Shown piece by piece: positions 43,253-54,244 of a stretch of DNA of 64,000 bases (positions are counted from its first letter, which is position 1; every line of letters starts with the position of its first letter). The notes below the pieces were generated by a model, which saw only the letters and a list, made by a program, of their open reading frames with translations, was not told the DNA's origin and searched no databases. Origin of the DNA: Rhynchopus sp. YZ270_cl-10 (lineage: Eukaryota; Euglenozoa; Diplonemea; Diplonemida; Diplonemidae); the NCBI GenBank assembly GCA_964035575.1, contig OZ037841.1, positions 186,001 through 250,000 of the forward strand. Direction: 5' to 3'. A program made the translations under genes and the position numbers.

Positions 43253-43753
43253 TGTGGTTATCTTCTTTAGTTTTGACCTAAGAATGCAAGAGTGGGTGGG
43301 TGGGGAAGAGAATTTGAAACGTGCTAAAAACGCGGCTCAGGCAATGATTTTGAGTTGAGTTGAGTTGAGTTGGGTGGTTGTTGATTTTGTAAAAAAGGTA
43401 ATTTGACTCAAATATCCGGGTGAATTGGTCCGCGTCAAATCAAGAATCAGATCAAAAATAGTGGAGATTGCGCAACAGGCTACACGAATCCAACACATTG
43501 TCAAAAAAACAAAACAAAGATATAGCAGTGCCGCCTCCTACTGGCACACTTCATCCCTTCGTGAGTCTAGTGAACAAAGAAAAGGGAGGGTGGGGAGGTG
43601 GATGGTTTCGTTTCAAGATGAACAAATTTAATGTTCACTGGAGGCTTTTGACCGGCCTTAAGAGTGAATAAGAAATATGGTATCACTTCTGCACCCCCGT
43701 CAAAAGCGTCTCAAAACCGCTTGGCTGTGATCGATTTAAGTTTCCAATGTAGC
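43253..43753. other. Intergenic region between CNOT9 and the Ubl-TPR gene
   Basis: About 500 bp with no gene; a short GTTGA repeat (about four copies) lies at 43353-43372. Nothing else recognised. Confidence 0.5.
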
Positions 43754-45373
43754 TTACCTAGCAAACCCTTGCACGTACTCGCTCACATCCCCAAGCAGAT
43801 CTCCCTTCAACATGACACAACCGTCTGGGAGCACTGTCCACCCCTCCTTCATCCCCTCCTCCGTCTCCTCCCTAGGCAGGTGCTCCCCCATGCACCTGCA
43901 CACCTCTTTCAGACGTTGTGCTGCATCCACTACCAGGCCTTGCACTTCCTCGCCACATGAGATGAGGTGCATGCTGGCGGCGCACAACAAAAAGAACGAC
44001 TGCAACAAGGCGAATACCCCAGAGGACACAGCCACGCCGTCTGCCCGCACATAGTGCACACTGTGCACGGAGTCCAGCAGCAACGCGAGGTCTGACCGTC
44101 GTTCCCCCTCCGCCGCCTCCACCTCCTCCACCCCCTTCAAACGCACCTGCCTCTCACACAACTCCTGCACCTCCAGAAACGATCCGTCACGCAAAAACGC
44201 CCGCCCCCTCCTCGGAAAGAACGGCCACCCCTCCAGACTCGCAAACCGCTCGTTGTACTCAAAGGCTCGCTCCATCAGCGTCACCTTGGACACCTCCTCC
44301 TCGTCCTCCTCCTCGTCCTCCCCCTCGTCCTGCCCTGTACGCTTCAACCGTACCATCCCATCCCGAGGCATTTGTAGTGCTAAACATAACAGTGCAGTTG
44401 GTCGGGGCATTTCATTTACAGCTTCTTTGAAAAGTTGCTTGCGGGTGGTGGGACGGTTATCGATCAGGAGTGTTTCAGAGCTGGGTATTGTTCCTGCGAG
44501 CGCTACCTTGACTTTGCTGATGAGGGACGCAAGGTGTTGCTGTTCACTGCGCTTCAGAGCCTCGAGGAGCAGCTGTTGCATGGTCATCCGCCTTCCGTCC
44601 TCCAGCTCAACTTCGTCACTGTGCTGCAGTACTGTTGCCAACGCGTAGTATGCGAGGGCCTTCTTCGGTCTCAACGCTATTGTCTTTCTGTAGAGCCGTA
44701 CATTTGTCCACTTCTCCCCTTCAATGGACACACTCCCAAATGGAAGAGCCTGTACACCTAGATTACCATACGCCTGAATAAAATGAGGATCACTCACAAT
44801 GCATTCAATTAACAACTCAATTTTTGATCGAATCGAGCCGTCGTATAATGTGATGGTGTCCCCTGGGGTAATGCAGCAGCTGAGGCTGAAGAGGGTTTGC
44901 GGGTGGGTTGGGGTGAGGGAGAGGGTGCGGCGGCAGGCTTCGGAGCGGGAGACGAGGGTTCCGTCGACGGAGACTTTGTTCCAGAGGTGCGGGGTGTTGG
45001 CGAGGAGCTGCCAGGCGGCGCTGTTTTCTGGGTCGAGGAACAGAATGCGTTGCAGTGCGGCGGGCATATCGTCTGGGAGCACGGTGCAGAGGTCATCCAC
45101 GAGCGTCGCAGCTTCGTAGCGCTCTTCATCGCTTATCAAGCGAACGACGTCCAGCTGATCCCCTGCACTGACGTTGCAATCCGCAAGCAATGTTGTCTGC
45201 TCGTCTGCAAGGGCTTTCCCATCCTGTGTGCGCAACGAAACATTCCCGCTCGTCAGAACATCACTCTCAATCAAAGCAGCGACAGCAGCATTGAGGCCCG
45301 CGATGGTAGCATATTCCGGGACGTCGACAACACAGAGTTCACCGGTTTTGAGGTAGCGAACGGAAAATTGCAT
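43754..45373 (-). CDS. Ubiquitin-like domain plus TPR-like repeat protein
   Basis: Single exon. I chose the ATG at 45373 because it opens directly into a beta-grasp (ubiquitin-like) sequence: MQFSVRYLKTGELCVVDVPE, YATIAGLNAAVAALI, then DQLDVVRLI at about residues 1-85. After it come TPR-like helix pairs, with recurring units of the form (I/V)xLxDGxxxxxxxLLxEAI..P....AYxNL (for example TLYDGSIRSKIELLIE, IQAYGNLGVQAL, and KALAYYALATVL). An acidic run lies near residue 360. The C-terminal 150 residues are helical with no clear domain. 539 residues in all. Ubl plus helical repeats suggests an adaptor in protein quality control or trafficking, but that is an inference. Confidence 0.7.
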   Translation of the reverse strand: MQFSVRYLKTGELCVVDVPEYATIAGLNAAVAALIESDVLTSGNVSLRTQDGKALADEQTTLLADCNVSAGDQLDVVRLISDEERYEAATLVDDLCTVLPDDMPAALQRILFLDPENSAAWQLLANTPHLWNKVSVDGTLVSRSEACRRTLSLTPTHPQTLFSLSCCITPGDTITLYDGSIRSKIELLIECIVSDPHFIQAYGNLGVQALPFGSVSIEGEKWTNVRLYRKTIALRPKKALAYYALATVLQHSDEVELEDGRRMTMQQLLLEALKRSEQQHLASLISKVKVALAGTIPSSETLLIDNRPTTRKQLFKEAVNEMPRPTALLCLALQMPRDGMVRLKRTGQDEGEDEEEDEEEVSKVTLMERAFEYNERFASLEGWPFFPRRGRAFLRDGSFLEVQELCERQVRLKGVEEVEAAEGERRSDLALLLDSVHSVHYVRADGVAVSSGVFALLQSFFLLCAASMHLISCGEEVQGLVVDAAQRLKEVCRCMGEHLPREETEEGMKEGWTVLPDGCVMLKGDLLGDVSEYVQGFAR

Positions 45374-46626
45374 TTTTGTCTTTTTTGGGAAGGGGAAAGG
45401 GAAATCCTGGGAGGAGGAAGATGGTTGAAACCCGATGTGAGCGACAAACCGCCACGACAAAGAAGTGCGGGCTATTACCAATATTGTCTCACGCAAAGGA
45501 AACGTTGCACTTTGAATTGCTGAAGGCATACACCAGGCAGAACGGTGTGCACTACGTGCGGACGAGGCTGGGATGTGGAGCATGAGGTCTCAATCATAGG
45601 ATGGTTTCTTTCCGTATTATCTCGTGTTCTCGGTTAAGTTACATGCACTATGAACACATGCAGTTGAAGATTAAAGCTTTGTATCTCACGTGAACACTGG
45701 CAAGAAGCGCTTTGCAACCTGGGTAGATAATACGTAGCAATGGGTGTCTACACTAATACAACAAATTTTCAAACTCTTTTACTTCAACGCAAACTTCATT
45801 ACATGAATTGCCCTCCTCCTGTTGAACACATCGCTCGCCAGATTTAAGCTTTGTATCTCACGTGTGTGGTGAACACTGGCAAGAAGCGCTTTGCAATCTG
45901 GGTAGATAATGGTACAGATAAAAATAAAACGAAAACACAGCAAAATACCTCAGACAGGTGTCGAAGTTGAAAAAAAAAGTTACGCACGCGCCCAAGTGTT
46001 TTGCAAAGCTACACAAGGTATAACAAAGGGGGAAAGGTCACTAAAGGTTGGATATCTCACGATGAATGAAGAGTACATAGACGCAAAACGAAGAAAATTA
46101 TTACGCGTCCACTCGACGTTTGGATAAAGAAAACTAGAGATGAAAGGGGGTTTGGGGGGAAGAGTTTAATTCTTGAACGCATCCCCACACTCAGTCACAC
46201 AGGTGTTTTTTTTTGAAAAACACCAAACGCTGTTCAATAATGAACGAAAAAATTGACAATTTTCCTGATGAAGATGTAATGTATGTGCGAGAGATGGGGA
46301 GCACGGGAGGGAAAAAACGACTCGTGGATACTGAAAAATTTCACTAGAAATGCACACATGTCTTATAAAAATTTTTGAAAGATGAATGTGCTTCTCGTGC
46401 ACGCACATCTTTACTATTGAGCTGCTGGTTTGAAGTGAGCTGTCTCTTCACTAAGACGCTGTTCCGCTGATGCAGTCACCCTTTTGCTTGTATTGCAGGT
46501 TAAGGTACGGGATGCGAGCATACGCGCAGCAAAGTAAGGCCGGGTGAATATCGGCCTCGGAACAACTCGCAACATGTCTATCATCATATCTGGCTGATGG
46601 CTGTTGCCATGACATGGCACCCAGAC
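45374..46626. other. Intergenic region with a ~65-bp direct repeat
   Basis: No gene. Two copies of a segment beginning AAGCTTTGTATCTCACGTG and continuing through GAACACTGGCAAGAAGCGC to GGGTAGATAAT lie at about 45674-45729 and 45845-45908. The second has a 7-bp insertion (GTGTGGT). Confidence 0.6.
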
Positions 46627-47982
46627 CTAAAGGTCGAAGCCACCTGGTTTCGGGCTCGAAACGGAGGTAGTCATTTCGTTGGCAGTTTCTTCGTTCATTG
46701 CCTGGTCGAAGTCTTCGTTGAAGCACGGGTCCTCGTTCATGTACTGGATAAGACTGGAGTAGTCGACTGCCCGCGACTTCTTTCTGTAGTAGAAGGCAGC
46801 GCCTCCCAGCAGCACTGCACAGCAGAGCAGCACACCAAGGATGCACACTACCGTATGTGTCCTCACCCGAGGGTGCAGGCATCTCGACAGTGAACTGCAC
46901 GCCATCCTGCTTCTCGCCGAAGACGATGCCGAACTGGTACGACACCGTTACATCTGGCACAAATGCACTGTGCTGCACGAAAGTCAGCAGTGTTACTGGG
47001 TGAGCCACTCCGCCCACATCACATGCGACGAACGTTCCGTCGTAGAAACGGCTCGACTGCGGTGAGAACGTGCTGCCTGCTGTGGGAACATGGTGGTGGG
47101 TAGAGAGGGTTCAGGGTGACGGAGAGGGTAACATACGAGAACTCAGAGGTGCCAACGACCTAGGCGTGCGCGACTCCTGTGCACCTAGAGGTCCCAGCGT
47201 TGCCGGTACACGCGACACTCCAGATGGTGCTGCTGTATCGGCGAGTAGCTTGCTTGGTAAGGGGCCAGAGTCCTGTACGGTATGAACGTGCTGCGTGTAT
47301 CCGGCAAAGGAGCACGCGACAACCCAGGTGGTGCCTCCGAACTTCCCGGCGAGTACGTCGACGGCTTCCTTGTCATGTACGTTGGCGGCACAGGGGTGTC
47401 ACACTTGTAAATCCTACGTCTCGTACGAGAAGTCGCCCACGATGCGTGCTGTGCCCACGTCGAACCAACCTCACCAGTTCCTGATGTAATAGCAAGTGCA
47501 AAATCAGTGCCAAACACAAGCGACTTTGTGCTGCTCCCAGGGTCCACATCGTAAATGTTCCGCTGGAATGTGCACGTCAGTTTCCCACGGTCTTCTGCCG
47601 AGGTTCCAGGAATCGTCTCAGTGTTGTCCGGTGTTCCAGGTGCTCCAGGGCCAGACACCGGAGCGTATCCCTGTGGGTTCACTGAGGTTGAGCAGGCAAC
47701 AATGCTCAGGCCGTTCATTCCTGCAGCTGTGGTGTCATCCGCAAACCCAACTGCAGCCCACTGCGGTGATGAGCCAGAGTCCAGGGTAAGACGGAACTGT
47801 ACCTGATCCTCTCCAGTCTGTGCATCCTTTCCAAGCGTATGATAGACAATGACTCCGCCGGAGCTTACGCTAGACCCCGAGCAAGCACCAGGCACGAAGG
47901 ATGCAGGCGCAGGTGTTGCTGGTGGCACTGTAACTGCAATTACAGCATGAACCAATAGAGTTTGTACCGCGATACGGCGCAT
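46627..47982 (-). CDS. DOMON-like type I membrane protein, frame apparently interrupted
   Basis: The ATG at 47982 opens a signal peptide (MRRIAVQTLLVHAVIAVTV), then a DOMON-like beta domain (VQFRLTLDSGSSPQWAAVGF, GLSIVACST, DVDPGSSTKSLVFGTDFALA). A 57-bp intron (47080-47136, GTATGT...CAG) joins two later blocks: FGGTTWVVACSFAGYTQHV upstream and FYDGTFVACDVGGVAHPV downstream. The last block ends with a transmembrane helix (VVCILGVLLCCAVLLGGAAF) and a short acidic tail. These blocks lie in different frames: between the DOMON part and the middle (near 47430-47490), and again just before the membrane segment (near 46860), the frame changes without a usable intron. Either the gene is decaying or the assembly has small indels. 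DOMON domains bind haem or sugars in other proteins. Confidence 0.55.
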
Positions 47983-48654
47983 TGTTTTGGTGTATTCTGT
48001 TTGTACGTGATGAGAGGAGTGGGTGGGGATATGGGCTGCTGGATGAAGCAAAGCATGGATGTAATAGTGTGGTCTTGTTTTGGAAGAATGGAAAGTCACA
48101 GTTTGCTCCGGAATTGGTTCTCACGGCAGACGCACTACGTATGAATTAGCGGGACTGTGCAACTAAACTCTACATAATATGAAGTTAGGGATGGTGAAAA
48201 GCTACAGAAGACGAGCAAAGGTGATCTGCTGACAAGGAAACACGACTTCCGATGGCAAAGGCCTTGATGATACGGAACATGCGAGACTTGTCCAGAATTC
48301 AGTTCAGCGTTCAGCGTTCAGTTCAGCCTCTCGCACATCGTATGTGGGACGCATCTTCTGCAGAAAACTACAGAGAAATGCGATGCCCGACCTCGCGACC
48401 TGGGTGAGCTGGATGAGCCTGGCAGGGAACAGGGACCGCAGGTCGTGGGCGGACCAAACCGCGTTGGCGGGTCTGGCACCGGCTTTACAGACGCCTGTCC
48501 ACAGGGAATCCAAGTAACGTCGTATAACATGTACTATCAAAAGCAAAAATGCAGGAGAAAAGACAGAACAGAGGTGCAAGAGAGTCTCGTATCTTCACTT
48601 CTTTTTAGGACGTTTTCTCGCTTTTTCACCTCAAACGTTTTATTAAAAATTCCA

Positions 48655-48669
48655 GGGTTAGGGTTAGGG
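48655..48669. repeat. Short interstitial telomere-like repeat (GGGTTA)
   Basis: Two and a half units of GGGTTA, the animal/kinetoplastid-type telomere hexamer. Too short to mean much by itself. Confidence 0.3.
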
Positions 48670-49656
48670 TGTGCGGGAAGTTGAGTCCACAGCATCGATG
48701 CCACCAAGGAAGAGAGAGTGGCTTGAGAGTGGACAGAAGTAAGAGGAGGGAAATGTCTCAAATAATCTTTTCTTTTTTTTTTTTTTTCTTTTTTTTTTTT
48801 TTTTTGCTTCAAAATCTTGGAAGAATTGTGCAAGAAAACCCCTGTCGGGGATTGGCCGAAAAAACTAAATAAAGGAAAACGAGTGCGAGCCTGAGCATTA
48901 TTATTTTTTTTGCAAAATATTTTCAAAAAAAAAGAAAATATCAAGAATAGAAGCCCTGCCAAAAAAAAATAGTACATTTTTGTTTGAAAACTTGGTTGTA
49001 TTAGTGTAGACCCCGAGGATATGCTCCATTTTTTTTTCTTTTTTTGGAAATCGAGCACTTGTACACATGAAGCAATGCTACTGGAGAGAGTGTCGCTATC
49101 CTGAGGTGAAATACTGCGCCATTTTTCCCACTCTACTTTCAAAGAGAATAGAAACCATTTGAGAGGGCGCAACACGCCTATTTTATTGACTTTTTTTTTT
49201 TTGAAATCCTTCCAAACACACATCTGTTTTCCCTTATTAAATGTCAACACCGAATGTCCAAACCCACTCTAATACGTTACGCAAACACACAACTCACCTC
49301 AAAAGGGCAATTCCGCACGGAGGAATTAACCCATAAATTGATTTTTCAAAACACATACACGCACACCTCGTATAAGACACCAAAATCGGAGGAGGAAAAA
49401 AACCCCTTCACGTCGCCTCTCACTTCTCTGAAGAAACACTTTTTAGGAGAAGAGCGGGGCGTTTTTGTAACTCTTTTTTTTCTTTGATGTTTTGTTGGTG
49501 GGTAACAAAACAGAAAAATTAAAAGGAAAAAAAAAAAAAATACATACACACACACAATAACACACAAAACCCCCCACACCCCTTACCCACAAATTGAGTA
49601 TCTGTCTGCGAAGTCTCCTTCTTCAACCTTTCTTTTTTATTTTTCCTTTTTTTTGC

Positions 49657-49733
49657 ACAGGTTACCTACGATCGTACCACAAAAACGATCGTACGATTGT
49701 ATTTTGATCGTACGACGATCGTAGGTAACCTGT
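49657..49733. repeat. 77-bp palindromic element
   Basis: Perfect 19-bp inverted arms (ACAGGTTACCTACGATCGT at 49657-49675 and its complement at 49715-49733) enclose further ATCGTACGAT palindromes. The arms are GC-balanced inside poly-T DNA, so the element is clearly foreign to its surroundings. It could be a tiny foldback element or a protein-binding cluster. Confidence 0.8.
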
Positions 49734-50870
49734 TATTTTTTTTTTTTTTGAAAACCTTTTTTACCGTTCCTTTTTAGGGAACCGAGTGTGTACGGTCCCT
49801 GGAAACTCCAAGAAAATGGAGCGGGCGTGCTAAAGAGGAAGCTGCCGTCATATTTTTTTATTATTTGAAAACTTGGTTGTACTAGCGTGACACCCAGGAT
49901 GATGTGAGCTCACTGTTGTGATTTTTTTTGTTCGGTTTCGACGATCCCTTTGCCAACGCATAAGGCCTTTTGTGTTGAAACTTAGATTCGCGGATACAGC
50001 GCGAAGTCCGTTCTTTTTTGGTTCTTTTTTCTTTGTTTTTTTAATTTTTTGTCGCGACTCAGACAGTTGGGGGAGGGAGGGAACAAAGTAAGGTGCCAAT
50101 AATAACTGATGGACGGGGTGGGGCGGACACTGGGGGCCCCAAATAACTTAAACCCCACATACTCCGCGAGGGTGAACGGGGCGTGTAGCGGCAGGCGGTA
50201 GCCGTGTAGCTACCCCATGCACAAAAAAAAAAAAAAAACACAGTACATGTTTTCAAAAAAAACACACATTCCAGCACACGTAAACGGGAGCAAAAACCCC
50301 AAAAATAAAACAAAAATAAGGCAAAAAGCATCTTCCTGCAGGGGACAGAAAGCAGACTAGTAAATGAAATATATAAAAAAAATATATATTTGCAACATGA
50401 AGGTGCCTGTTCTAAGAGGACAACGCGGGTGTGATGAATAGAAATGAACACCCTCTCCTGTTGACAGTTGAAACCACAGCAAGGGGTCGGAATCTAATAC
50501 GTAAAAAAAGAAGAACTGATGCATTATTTTACGCCGAACGCTACTTACGCCCGACACAGGTTGCAACAATATTCTTTTTTACAAAAAAGAACCAACATCT
50601 GAGGTCTAATCTTTGCTCAATCGCTTAAAGGCGAAGCTACACCATCTTTAAAAAACCTCCCCTCTTTTTTATTTCGTTGTTTTTTTTTAGCTTTTCAACG
50701 CACCCGAGGGAGAATATGCCACATTAAGGACCATTTGGTATTTGAAGCCCCATCATTTTTCCCTCTCTTTTTTTTCCTTTTTTTTTAGTCGTCCTGAGAC
50801 AAACACATCTCAAGGGCCTTTTGCCCTCCCCTGCCTTCCCCCCCACACACCACACATAGACACACACTCT

Positions 50871-51468
50871 CTATGCCTCCGTCTCGCCTCTCTTCTCTTG
50901 GCTGAGTGCAGGTGGCGCACCTCCTGCGTCGACACCCTCGTTCTGGCGATCTGACACATCCTGGTTAGCACAGCACGACGCAAAGGAGAAGATAAACGCA
51001 TGCGCGAGGGTGAACAACCCGCAGAGGAAAGGGAGGTACAGAGGTGCCTGGTTGGAGTGGAACTGCGGTGCACCCACAGCAAGACCAAGCGAGCCGACGA
51101 ACAGGATAAACGCAGCACGCGACACTGTCGACCCGAGGAAGCCCATGAAAGGGTCCTCACGGCCGTCCTTGGGCACCGTCAGACGTTTCTGTGGTATGTT
51201 GTGGTGGGGGTGGGGTGTGGGGGATTTTTTGACATACCCTGAGGGACGGAACACCGCAGATGAAGATAAGGAAGCCGAAGATGCAAAGGTAGAAGGAGAG
51301 GAAGAACTTCGGGAGGTTGAAGTCGAGTGTCTCGCCGCTGGCGTCGCTGTCGCCGGTGCCGTCCATGCAGTGGCAGCCGTACGCATATATGTTGAACACA
51401 CCACACGCAATGTTCATGAAGCCAATCACCACAGACGACACATCCTCAAACGCAGCAAGACGCGGCAT
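50871..51468 (-). CDS. COPI-associated / TVP15-like tetraspan Golgi membrane protein
   Basis: Exons 51238-51468 and 50871-51188 (182 residues). The intron has a GTATGT donor and a CAG acceptor, with the frame kept. Four hydrophobic helices are visible: SVVIGFMNIACGVFNIYAY, FFLSFYLCIFGFLIFI, AAFILFVGSLGLAVG and LYLPFLCGLFTLAHAFIFSF. Between the second and third is the conserved-type loop EDPFMGFLGSTVSRAAF, which matches the pattern of COPI_assoc proteins (yeast Tvp15 relatives: a G(F/Y)L....RG.FYIF segment). Such proteins live in late Golgi vesicles. The C-terminal tail is polar and short. The family call is by hydropathy and loop pattern, so moderately certain. Confidence 0.65.
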
Positions 51469-52598
51469 GTTGTTTATCCTTTTCTGTATGGTGAGGAGGG
51501 GGTGGGTATGGGAGGTTCCGCGAACACCAAGTCGTGCTCATGACAAGCTGAAGATGAGAAGTTAAAAGGGAGCTCATCATACAATGCAAGGAGGCCTAAC
51601 AAGCCTCGCAGAGTTTTTAGGGCAAGAGCTTCATTCAGAAGTAGAGGTGTACGTACTACGGTTTATTAACTATGTTTTTTAAACAGACTTTGAAATGGAG
51701 ACGAAGGCACCGGGTTTTCCGTTTTTAGGGCAGACCCGTTTCCGCCTTACAGTTGCATTTTTTTCAATTAGCTTCGGATGACCGTACTGACGTTTTGGGC
51801 ATAAGACCCACCGCTTGAGCGTAGAAACTGAGGCTGTTGCACAATATCGTCACCGAGATGGCTGCGGGGGTTTCGGGGGCGGAGTTGCGGGAAAGCATCA
51901 CAGCAGCGCGTACATCCCTCTCAGTGCTTCACCAGGATAAGACCACAGAGACTGAGGAAGGACTGCACCCTTCAGGGTCAGGATTGAAGAGAGGAAGCGT
52001 ACAACTGACAAACTCTCTCCCTATCACGTTTCCCGTTTTTTCCCGTGTGAAGATAGTTATTGACACCGTAGTATTTTTTATAAATTTAGGACAGAAGAAG
52101 ATGGGGTGAAAAAGAGGGACACAAAAAACAGAGAAATGGGCGGTTCTAACACGGTTCATATGGCTTTTACAACAAAACAAAATGAGTTTTAATAGTGGTA
52201 CAACAGAGAGAGGGAGAACAGCAAAGAGAGAGAACAAAGAAAAAGAAGGGGGTTTGGGGGAAAGTGAGGGTTTGAACCTCTCGCCCCTTGACAATTACAG
52301 TAAAAGGAAGGGGTGCGCAACATGGCAATCCTTGCTTCTCTTTTTGTTCTCTCGCTTTCAAGCGGCTTTGACAGGATTTTTTTTTTTTTTGAAAACTTAG
52401 TAATACGCCGCACGGCCTGTACGGACCCTCAGGGTAGGGTACGCGGGGGGTTCCCCACAAAGGGTCCGACAGGCCACCGTGCCTCGCGAGGTTAACTACT
52501 AAGCTCTCCCACCTCTTTGCTGCTGCGCTTATAAGGACGGGATACGTTGTGACACCAACCCACTGACTACTACCGGTGTAGCTTCTTTCCTATCACCC
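51469..52598. other. Intergenic region left of the piggyBac-type element
   Basis: Mostly AT-rich DNA with no clear gene apart from one possible short exon at 51858. It contains a poly-T tract at 52378-52391 followed by GC-rich sequence. Confidence 0.45.
51858..52109 (+). CDS. Possible short gene or first exon, unrecognised
   Basis: An 83-residue frame. The first ~50 residues (MAAGVSGAELRESITAARTS, then LHQDKTTETEEGL) have coding-like composition and a helical start in a GC-rich patch. The rest looks like read-through into AT-rich DNA. It would be the only plus-strand host gene in this half. Not recognised; it may be chance. Confidence 0.2.
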   Translation: MAAGVSGAELRESITAARTSLSVLHQDKTTETEEGLHPSGSGLKRGSVQLTNSLPITFPVFSRVKIVIDTVVFFINLGQKKMG

Positions 52599-52766
52599 TT
52601 AACCCTTTAGACCCCAAGCCGTTTTTTGGACCCACTTTTGAGTTTTGGTTTTTGGGGCTCTCCAACCGGTAAAGGGACCCCAGATGCAAATTTTTGATCG
52701 TACCTGGCCGCAATTGAAAGATTTTGAACACGGCTTTCAATTCCATTTTTTTAAGTTTTTTTTATA

Positions 52767-54114
52767 CATAGCGCTCTAATTAGAGTATTAGGGTATAATT
52801 AGAGTCTGGGATTTTGGGCCAAGTCAGTTAGAGTCCAGTTAGAGTATAATTAGAGTCGCTTTTCTTCAATTAGACTATAATTAGAGTGCAGTTAGAGCAT
52901 AATTAGACTCTAACTACACTCTAATTATAGTCTAATTAGAGTAAAACAACAGGCTTCTTGTAGGTGCAAACGCCGTAAGGAACCGGTTCCCCTGAGGTTC
53001 CTCTGTAGGACCCAGGTGCCCAGATACCCACATAGCTGAAAATAAGACTTGGGGAACCGAGTTCTCAGCCGGACTGGGGCACAATATGTGAAGGCGCTGT
53101 GGGTCCGCCTGAAAGCGGGTCGGGGACCCGGTCGCGGGAGGGTGGGGGCCTAGTCCTAGTCCTACTGTACCTAGTACCCAGTACCGGGACTCGGGACCCG
53201 GCTTATTCTCAGCTATGGGTACCCAGGTACTCAGACCCGCGCAGTGTCACATGCCCTCAAGTGTGAGTGCCCCATACATTAGGGAATGCGATGCAAAAAC
53301 TCTATGTGCACCTCCGGTGCAACGCCGCAGACAGGCCAAGCAGCGTTGGACTCAGAGGAATGCCTGCTGTGCAGGTATCAAACATGAGAAACTCCCAGCA
53401 ACAAGGGGCGCCTTTTGGCGGGCATTATTGAAGGTGTTTGGGGTGCAAAATTTTCTACAAATGTTGATGCGCGGGTACAGAAGTGGTGTCTTGTTCTTTC
53501 ATCTGTAGGAATGTAAATATCAATCGAATTTAACTACCACTAAGGGGTCGAAGGGGTAATCCCAGTATCAAAGGCTGTGTTGACGGGAAATCTATAGCGA
53601 GCATACGTTCATTTCAGCCGAAGAAATACTACTTATGAACCCAGGAGAGATCCAAGCCTCGCGTTGAACAACTACCCGCGATCGACAATACCAAAGAGAA
53701 TTCATAACAAAACAACACTGCCCCATACACACTAAATAGCCATGCTTCAAGTGCATGCCCCTGGGCCAAAATTCCTGTGCTAAGAAGGCAACAAGACCAT
53801 CCACAAGGAGTGTGAATTGTGCACTGGTTTTCTGGGGGAACAAACAATATTTTCTTGTGTCTGGTTCTCTGCAAGCAGAGAACAGACTATCTGGATTACA
53901 AAGTCGAATTTCTTGCACTAGCTATGCCCCCTTGGGTTGATGGCTATAGCATTGATTGATGTGCCCCTCTTTATTGACCCTCTTATAGGACTCTAATTAG
54001 ACTCTAATTAGAGTCCAGTTAGAGTATTAGAGTTCAGTTAGAGTTTTAAAGACTCTAATTATACTCGAACTACCGACTCTAATTATCTAGTTAGAGTCTA
54101 ATTGGAGCGCTATG
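52767..54114. mobile_element. Nested TA-flanked inverted-repeat element (Tc1/mariner-like MITE?)
   Basis: Ends read CATAGCGCTCTAATTAGA and, as complement, CATAGCGCTCCAATTAGA, each bordered by TA (52765-52766 and 54115-54116). Just inside both ends are clusters of ATTAGAGT / ACTCTAAT octamer-like repeats (to about 52945 and from about 53990). The middle holds no recognisable transposase. Size 1,348 bp. The superfamily is uncertain because a TA flank is weak evidence in AT-rich DNA. Confidence 0.55.
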
Positions 54115-54244
54115 TATATTTTTTTCGAAAAAAAATATTATCCCCAAAATGAGGTGAGCACAAAATCCACCTTTCGATTTTTTACTCGTCCAGCCGAGCG
54201 AGGGAATATCCCTAAATTATTCCTCTCCGAAAATGGCGTTATTT

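Larger units (their letters stand above)
47983..50870. other. Long AT-rich intergenic region
   Basis: No convincing gene. A minus-strand frame at 48304-48579 is somewhat protein-like but has no recognisable domain. Contains long T and A tracts, a short telomere-like repeat at 48655 and a palindrome at 49657. Confidence 0.5.

Noticed and set aside
48304-48579. Minus-strand frame with protein-like end (RLIQLTQVARSGIAFLC)
   Set aside because: No recognisable family, no splice partners found, and one flank is a short CAGTTCAGCGTT repeat. Too weak to list as a gene.
48655-48669. Ancient telomere fusion
   Set aside because: Only two and a half GGGTTA units; chance or a small repair scar is as likely.
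53215-53940. piggyBac transposase within the 2.7-kb element
   Set aside because: The two ~100-codon frames there show no DDE-type motifs or the Cys-rich end of piggyBac transposases.
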